Under the pieces are notes generated by a model, which did not search any database, was not told the DNA's origin, and was given only the letters and a program-made list of their open reading frames with translations. Position numbers and translations under genes: made by a program. This document shows, piece after piece, positions 60,273-64,000 of a stretch of DNA of 64,000 nucleotides. Source of the stretch: DATGZH01 sp035297265 (GTDB lineage Bacteria; Actinomycetota; Acidimicrobiia; Acidimicrobiales; RAAP-2); the NCBI GenBank assembly GCA_035297265.1, contig DATGZH010000003.1, positions 62,001 to 126,000 on the forward strand, given 5' to 3'. The number at the start of each line of letters is the position of its first letter. Position 1 is the stretch's first letter.

Positions 60273-62329
60273 GCGACGACCTCGTCCAGATCCTCGAGGG
60301 CAATACCTTCGTGGTCAGCGACAAGCGGGGCGACATCGAGGCCTCTCTCACCGACCCGACTGGGCTGTTCTCGTTCGACACTCGCTTCCTTTCCCGTTGG
60401 GTACTGACGGTCGACGGCCAGCGGCTCAACGCCCTGTCGACCGACGACCTGCAGTATTTCCAGACCCGGTTCTTCCTCGTGCCCGACACCGGCACCGTGT
60501 ATGTCAACGCCACGCTTTCGGTCATACGTCAGCGTGACGTCTCGGACGGCTTCCACGAGGAGCTACGGATCCTCAATCACCAGAACCAACCCGTCGACCT
60601 CGTGGTGAAGATCGAAGCGGCGAGCGATTTCGCCGACCTGTTCGAGGTTAAGGACGCCCTGGAGAAGAAGGGCAAGTACCGGAGCCGGAAGGTCAACGGG
60701 AGTCTCGTGCTCGAGTACCGGCGCGAGACCTACGTGAGAGAAACGTGGATCTCCTCCAGCGAGCCGGTCCAGTTCGATGCCAAAGGCCTCGCCTTCAAGA
60801 TCACCGTACCGGCGCACGGTGAATGGAAGACCGAGCTCGACGTGGTCGCCTCTCTGGGCTCCGAGGGCAGTTCGCGCACCGGTCCCGTGGGGGTCCGTGG
60901 CCAGCACCGGGTACGACGCGACATGGCCCGAGGCCTCGACAAGTGGTTGGAGCGGGCGCCGCACCTCGAGTGCGACTGGGAGCCCGCCCAAATGATCTAT
61001 CGGCGGTGCCTGACGGACCTCGCGGCACTCCGCTTCAGCACGCTCACGTTGACCAACCGAGCCCTACCGGCTGCCGGTCTGCCGTGGTTCATGACCATCT
61101 TCGGCCGGGACAGCATCTTCACGAGCCTCCAGGCGCTCCCCTTCGTGCCGGAGCTGGCGGCGACCACCCTCCTCGCCCTCGGCGAACGGCAGGGCACCCG
61201 TATCGACGACTTCCGCGACGAGGACCCCGGTCGCATCCTCCACGAGTTGCGCTACGGCGAGATGACCGCCTTCGAGGAACGACCACACTCGCCCTACTAT
61301 GGCAACGCTGACGCCACCCCCCTCTACGTCGTGCTGATGGACGAGTACGAACGTTGGACCGGTGACACGAAGCTCGTGAAACAGCTGGAACCCGAGGCCC
61401 GAGCGGCCATCAACTGGATCGACCAGTACGCCGACCTCCAGGACAACGGCTACATCTCCTACCAGCGTCGGAACGAGGAGACCGGGCTCGAGAACCAGTG
61501 CTGGAAGGACTCCTGGGACTCGATCTCATACCACAACGGCGACCTGCCCGGGTTCCCCCGGGCGACCTGCGAGCTCCAGGGCTACGCCTACGACGCCAAG
61601 GTGCGCGCTGCCCGCCTCGCCCGGCAGGTCTGGCGTGACCTGTCGTACGCCGAGCAGCTCGAAAAGGAGGCGGCCGACCTGAAGCGCCGTTTCAACCGGG
61701 ACTTCTGGGTGGCCGACGGCGAGTACTTCGCCGTGGCTCTGGACATGGACGGGCGGCAAGTCGACTCGCTCACGTCCAACATCGGCCACCTCCTGTGGAG
61801 TGGGATCGTCGACAACAACAAGGCCAAGGCCGTGGCCCGTCACCTGGTCAGTCCGAAGATGTTCTCCGGTTGGGGGGTCCGGACCCTGGCCGAGGGCGAA
61901 GCCCGCTACAACCCGATCGGCTACCACACCGGGGCGGTCTGGCCCTTCGACAACTCCTTCATCGCCTGGGGGCTTCGGCGCTACGGCTTCAAGGAAGAGG
62001 CGGCGGCCATTGCCGCGGGGATCCTCGCAGCCGCCGAGCTGTTCAACGGCCGGCTCCCGGAGGCCTTCGGCGGCTACCGACGCTCGGCGACCAGGTTCCC
62101 CGTCGAGTACCCGACGGCCTGCAGCCCGCAGGCCTGGTCGACCGGGGCGCCGTTGCTCCTCCTCCGGGTGATCCTCGGCCTCGAGCCCATCGGGGAGAAC
62201 CTCGTCGTCGACCCGGGGTTGCCCACTCGCATCGGCCACGTCTCGCTCCTCGACATACCGGGCCGATGGAAGCGGATCGACGCCTTCGGCCGTGGCCGGA
62301 TCGACGTCTCCAAGTTCCTCGACTACTGA
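60269..62329 (+). CDS. Amylo-alpha-1,6-glucosidase / glycogen debranching-like enzyme
   Basis: 686 residues from GTG 60269. N-terminal GDE_N-type domain (about 1-200): NTFVVSDKRGDIEASLTDPT and GLFSFDTRFLSRWVLTVDGQ. Then an (alpha/alpha)6 barrel (about 210-680) with GLPWFMTIFGRDSIFTSLQA, PHSPYYGNADATPLYVVLMD, CWKDSWDSISYHNGDLP and NGRLPEAFGGYRRSATRFPV. Acidic residues in FGRDS and KDSWDS are catalytic candidates. Could trim alpha-1,6 branches or act on other glucans. Cytoplasmic. Confidence 0.9.
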   Translation: MSDDLVQILEGNTFVVSDKRGDIEASLTDPTGLFSFDTRFLSRWVLTVDGQRLNALSTDDLQYFQTRFFLVPDTGTVYVNATLSVIRQRDVSDGFHEELRILNHQNQPVDLVVKIEAASDFADLFEVKDALEKKGKYRSRKVNGSLVLEYRRETYVRETWISSSEPVQFDAKGLAFKITVPAHGEWKTELDVVASLGSEGSSRTGPVGVRGQHRVRRDMARGLDKWLERAPHLECDWEPAQMIYRRCLTDLAALRFSTLTLTNRALPAAGLPWFMTIFGRDSIFTSLQALPFVPELAATTLLALGERQGTRIDDFRDEDPGRILHELRYGEMTAFEERPHSPYYGNADATPLYVVLMDEYERWTGDTKLVKQLEPEARAAINWIDQYADLQDNGYISYQRRNEETGLENQCWKDSWDSISYHNGDLPGFPRATCELQGYAYDAKVRAARLARQVWRDLSYAEQLEKEAADLKRRFNRDFWVADGEYFAVALDMDGRQVDSLTSNIGHLLWSGIVDNNKAKAVARHLVSPKMFSGWGVRTLAEGEARYNPIGYHTGAVWPFDNSFIAWGLRRYGFKEEAAAIAAGILAAAELFNGRLPEAFGGYRRSATRFPVEYPTACSPQAWSTGAPLLLLRVILGLEPIGENLVVDPGLPTRIGHVSLLDIPGRWKRIDAFGRGRIDVSKFLDY

Positions 62330-62355
62330 CTCCGACCGAACGAGAAGGAGACCCC

Positions 62356-63123
62356 ATGTCGCTCCAGGGCAAGGTGGCCATCGTGACCGGTGGCAACAGC
62401 GGCATCGGCAAGGCTGTCGTTCTGGCCCTCGCCCAAGAGGGCGCCAGCATCGTGATCGACTACGTCGCCGACGAGCAGGCCACGGAGGACCTCGAACGGG
62501 AGGTGGCGGCGCTGGGCGACAAGGTCACCGCGGTCGAGGCCGACGTCAGCAAGGTCGAGAATCTCGAGCGCCTCATCTCCACCACCGTCTCGACCTGCGG
62601 ACGCCTCGACGTCATGGTCAACAACGCCGGGATCGAGACGAGGACCTCAGTGCTCGACACCACCGAGGACCAGTACGAGAAGGTCATGAGCATCAACCTG
62701 AAGAGCGCCTTCTTCGGCACCCAGCTGGCGGCCAAGCAGATGATCGCCCAGGGTGGTGGCGGGCGGATCATCAACATGACGTCGGTCCACGAGGACTGGC
62801 CGATGCCGGGCAACACCCCCTATTGCCTGTCGAAGGGCGGGATGCGCATGCTGACCCGCACCGCCGGCGTCGAGCTCGCCCCGCACGGGATCCTCGTGGT
62901 CGGCGTGGGTCCAGGGGCGGTGGCCACGCCGATCAACGTGTCCACCATGAACGACCCAGCCAAGCTTCAGCAGCTCGACAAGGCGATCCCGCTCGGCCGG
63001 ATGGCCAAGCCCGAGGAGATCGCCAGCGTGGTGGCGTTCCTGGCTGGCGACGGGGCCAGTTACATCGCCGCCACGACGATCTTCGCCGACGGCGGGATCA
63101 TGCACTCGAGCCCCGGCCTCTGA
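62356..63123 (+). CDS. SDR oxidoreductase, glucose-1-dehydrogenase/3-oxoacyl-ACP reductase-like
   Basis: 255 residues. TGGNSGIGK (11-19), NNAG, catalytic Ser in NMTS and Tyr/Lys in YCLSKGG, C-terminal IFADGGIMHSSPGL as in glucose 1-dehydrogenases. AAGGAG site 6 nt before the ATG. Downstream of the debranching enzyme by 26 bp, so glucose released from glycan could be its substrate (inference); ketoacyl reduction equally possible. Confidence 0.9.
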   Translation: MSLQGKVAIVTGGNSGIGKAVVLALAQEGASIVIDYVADEQATEDLEREVAALGDKVTAVEADVSKVENLERLISTTVSTCGRLDVMVNNAGIETRTSVLDTTEDQYEKVMSINLKSAFFGTQLAAKQMIAQGGGGRIINMTSVHEDWPMPGNTPYCLSKGGMRMLTRTAGVELAPHGILVVGVGPGAVATPINVSTMNDPAKLQQLDKAIPLGRMAKPEEIASVVAFLAGDGASYIAATTIFADGGIMHSSPGL

Positions 63124-63126
63124 GCC

Positions 63127-64000
63127 ATGGCCCAGGAGACCGGCGCGGACCGCCGGCACCGGGTGGTCGTCGTCGGTGGCGGCTTCGGCGGCCTCCTGGC
63201 CGCCCAGCTCCTCGGCCGCAAGGGAAAGGACGTCGACGTCGTCCTCGTCGACCGACGGAACACTCATCTGTTCCAGCCGCTGCTCTACCAGGTAGCGACG
63301 GGGATGCTGTCCCCCGGGATGATCGCCCCACCCCTGCGCCACGTCCTCCGCAAACACAAGAACGTCAAGGTTGAGGCGGCTGAAGTCACCGGTTTCGACC
63401 TCGGGGCCAAGGTGGTGCACCTCCAACAGCTGCCCGACACCCCCGTCGACCTTCCCTACGACAGCCTGATCGTGGCCGCCGGCGCCGGCCAGTCCTACTT
63501 CGGCCACGACGAGTTCGCCCTCTACGCGCCGGGCATGAAGACAATCGACGACGCCATCGAGCTGCGTCGTCGGATCTTCGGCGCCTTCGAGGTGGCCGAG
63601 ATGATCGACGACCCAGAAGAGAAGGCCAAGTGGCTCACGGTGGCCATCGTGGGCGCCGGCCCCACAGGCGTCGAGCTGGCCGGGCAGGTGCGAGAGCTGG
63701 CTGTGCGCTGCCTCCGGGGTGAGTTCAGGACGTTCAACCCGGCGACGATGCGCGTCGTCCTCCTCGACGGGGGCGACATACCGCTGGCGAGCTTCGGCGA
63801 CCGGCTGTCCGGGAAAGCGGCGGAGCAGCTGCGACGGGTCGGGGTCGAGCTCCACATGGGGGCCCGGGTGACCGGTGTCGACGCATTCGGCGTCGACGCC
63901 ACCGACAAGGACAGCACGACGGAACGGATCGACTGTTACACGACCATCTGGGCGGCTGGCGTCCAGGCGTCCCCTCTCGCCAAGCTGCTCGCCGACCCCT
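63127..64000 (+). CDS. NAD(P)/FAD-dependent oxidoreductase, NDH-2 type (3' end beyond window)
   Basis: 291 codons visible. FAD motif VVVVGGGFGGLLAAQLLGRK (13-32), HLFQPLLYQVATGMLSPGMI, PYDSLIVAAGAGQSYFGHDE and the NAD motif TVAIVGAGPTGVELAGQVRE are typical of type II NADH:quinone oxidoreductases and sulfide-quinone relatives. It continues past position 64000. It starts 3 nt after the SDR stop, so it could reoxidise NADH made by the SDR at the membrane (inference). Confidence 0.92.
   Translation, partial: MAQETGADRRHRVVVVGGGFGGLLAAQLLGRKGKDVDVVLVDRRNTHLFQPLLYQVATGMLSPGMIAPPLRHVLRKHKNVKVEAAEVTGFDLGAKVVHLQQLPDTPVDLPYDSLIVAAGAGQSYFGHDEFALYAPGMKTIDDAIELRRRIFGAFEVAEMIDDPEEKAKWLTVAIVGAGPTGVELAGQVRELAVRCLRGEFRTFNPATMRVVLLDGGDIPLASFGDRLSGKAAEQLRRVGVELHMGARVTGVDAFGVDATDKDSTTERIDCYTTIWAAGVQASPLAKLLADP

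Overview
The window looks like chromosomal DNA of a very G+C-rich actinobacterium. Class Acidimicrobiia or a near relative is my best guess, from gene content alone (inference). Supporting signs are: nearly every third codon position is G or C; many GTG and TTG starts; apparently leaderless promoters; a DUF2630 gene; an encapsulin with encapsulated ferritin; a DUF1800/DUF1501 pair; ergothioneine genes; an MptB-like mannosyltransferase; and giant secreted MBG/HAF/pentapeptide and TIG/RCC1 proteins. I see no rRNA, tRNA, CRISPR array, IS element, integrase or phage gene. Both ends cut through genes: an MMPL transporter on the left and an NDH-2 type flavoprotein on the right.

Layout. 0-3.4 kb: MarR/MMPL operon, a leaderless nitronate monooxygenase, and an overlapping HTH/nucleotidyltransferase pair resembling AbiE-type toxin-antitoxin modules. 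3.4-6.9 kb: msrA, then a PadR repressor with an obvious operator driving a DrrAB-like ABC exporter. 6.9-9.3 kb: three tandem type IV pilin-like genes with a shared promoter signature; the middle one is frameshifted at a homopolymer. 9.3-12.5 kb: a PhnX-like HAD hydrolase and egtB-egtD. 12.5-16.9 kb: TetR/MFS divergent pair around a nested palindrome, then a second ABC exporter. 16.9-20.2 kb: encapsulin operon (EncFtn cargo, shell, tiny acidic protein), a divergent membrane protein, a PhnZ-like HD protein and DUF2630. 20.3-29 kb: Lon and a roughly 2000-residue secreted repeat protein. 29-35 kb: SDR, PMH/sulfatase-like hydrolase, MhuD-like monooxygenase, nitroreductase, and MptB in a visibly less G+C-rich stretch. 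35-39 kb: an overlapping GNAT / AcuC-like deacetylase / acyl-CoA synthetase operon, followed by a hypothetical gene. 39-47.5 kb: TIG/RCC1 secreted protein, UspA, acyl-CoA ligase operon, DUF2254, aldo/keto reductase. 47.6-52.4 kb: DUF1800, DUF1501, a secreted GH43-like protein and a LuxR-type regulator. 52.4-64 kb: a stress and envelope block with DUF2252, two SHOCT proteins, DUF6325, EamA, YihY, STAS, MFS, SCP2, glycogen debranching-like enzyme, SDR and NDH-2.

How genes work together. The clearest functional units are: (1) the encapsulin iron-storage operon; (2) the acetyl-CoA operon, where an acetyltransferase and a deacetylase are translationally coupled to the ligase they may control, as in Bacillus acuABC/acsA; (3) ergothioneine egtB-egtD; (4) two exporter systems, each beside its own repressor and a clear palindromic operator; (5) the tandem pilin set. 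Regulatory DNA is unusually readable here. I report several long palindromes and a DevR-like motif, GGGTC-N4-GACCC, that occurs in two intergenic regions of the last third.
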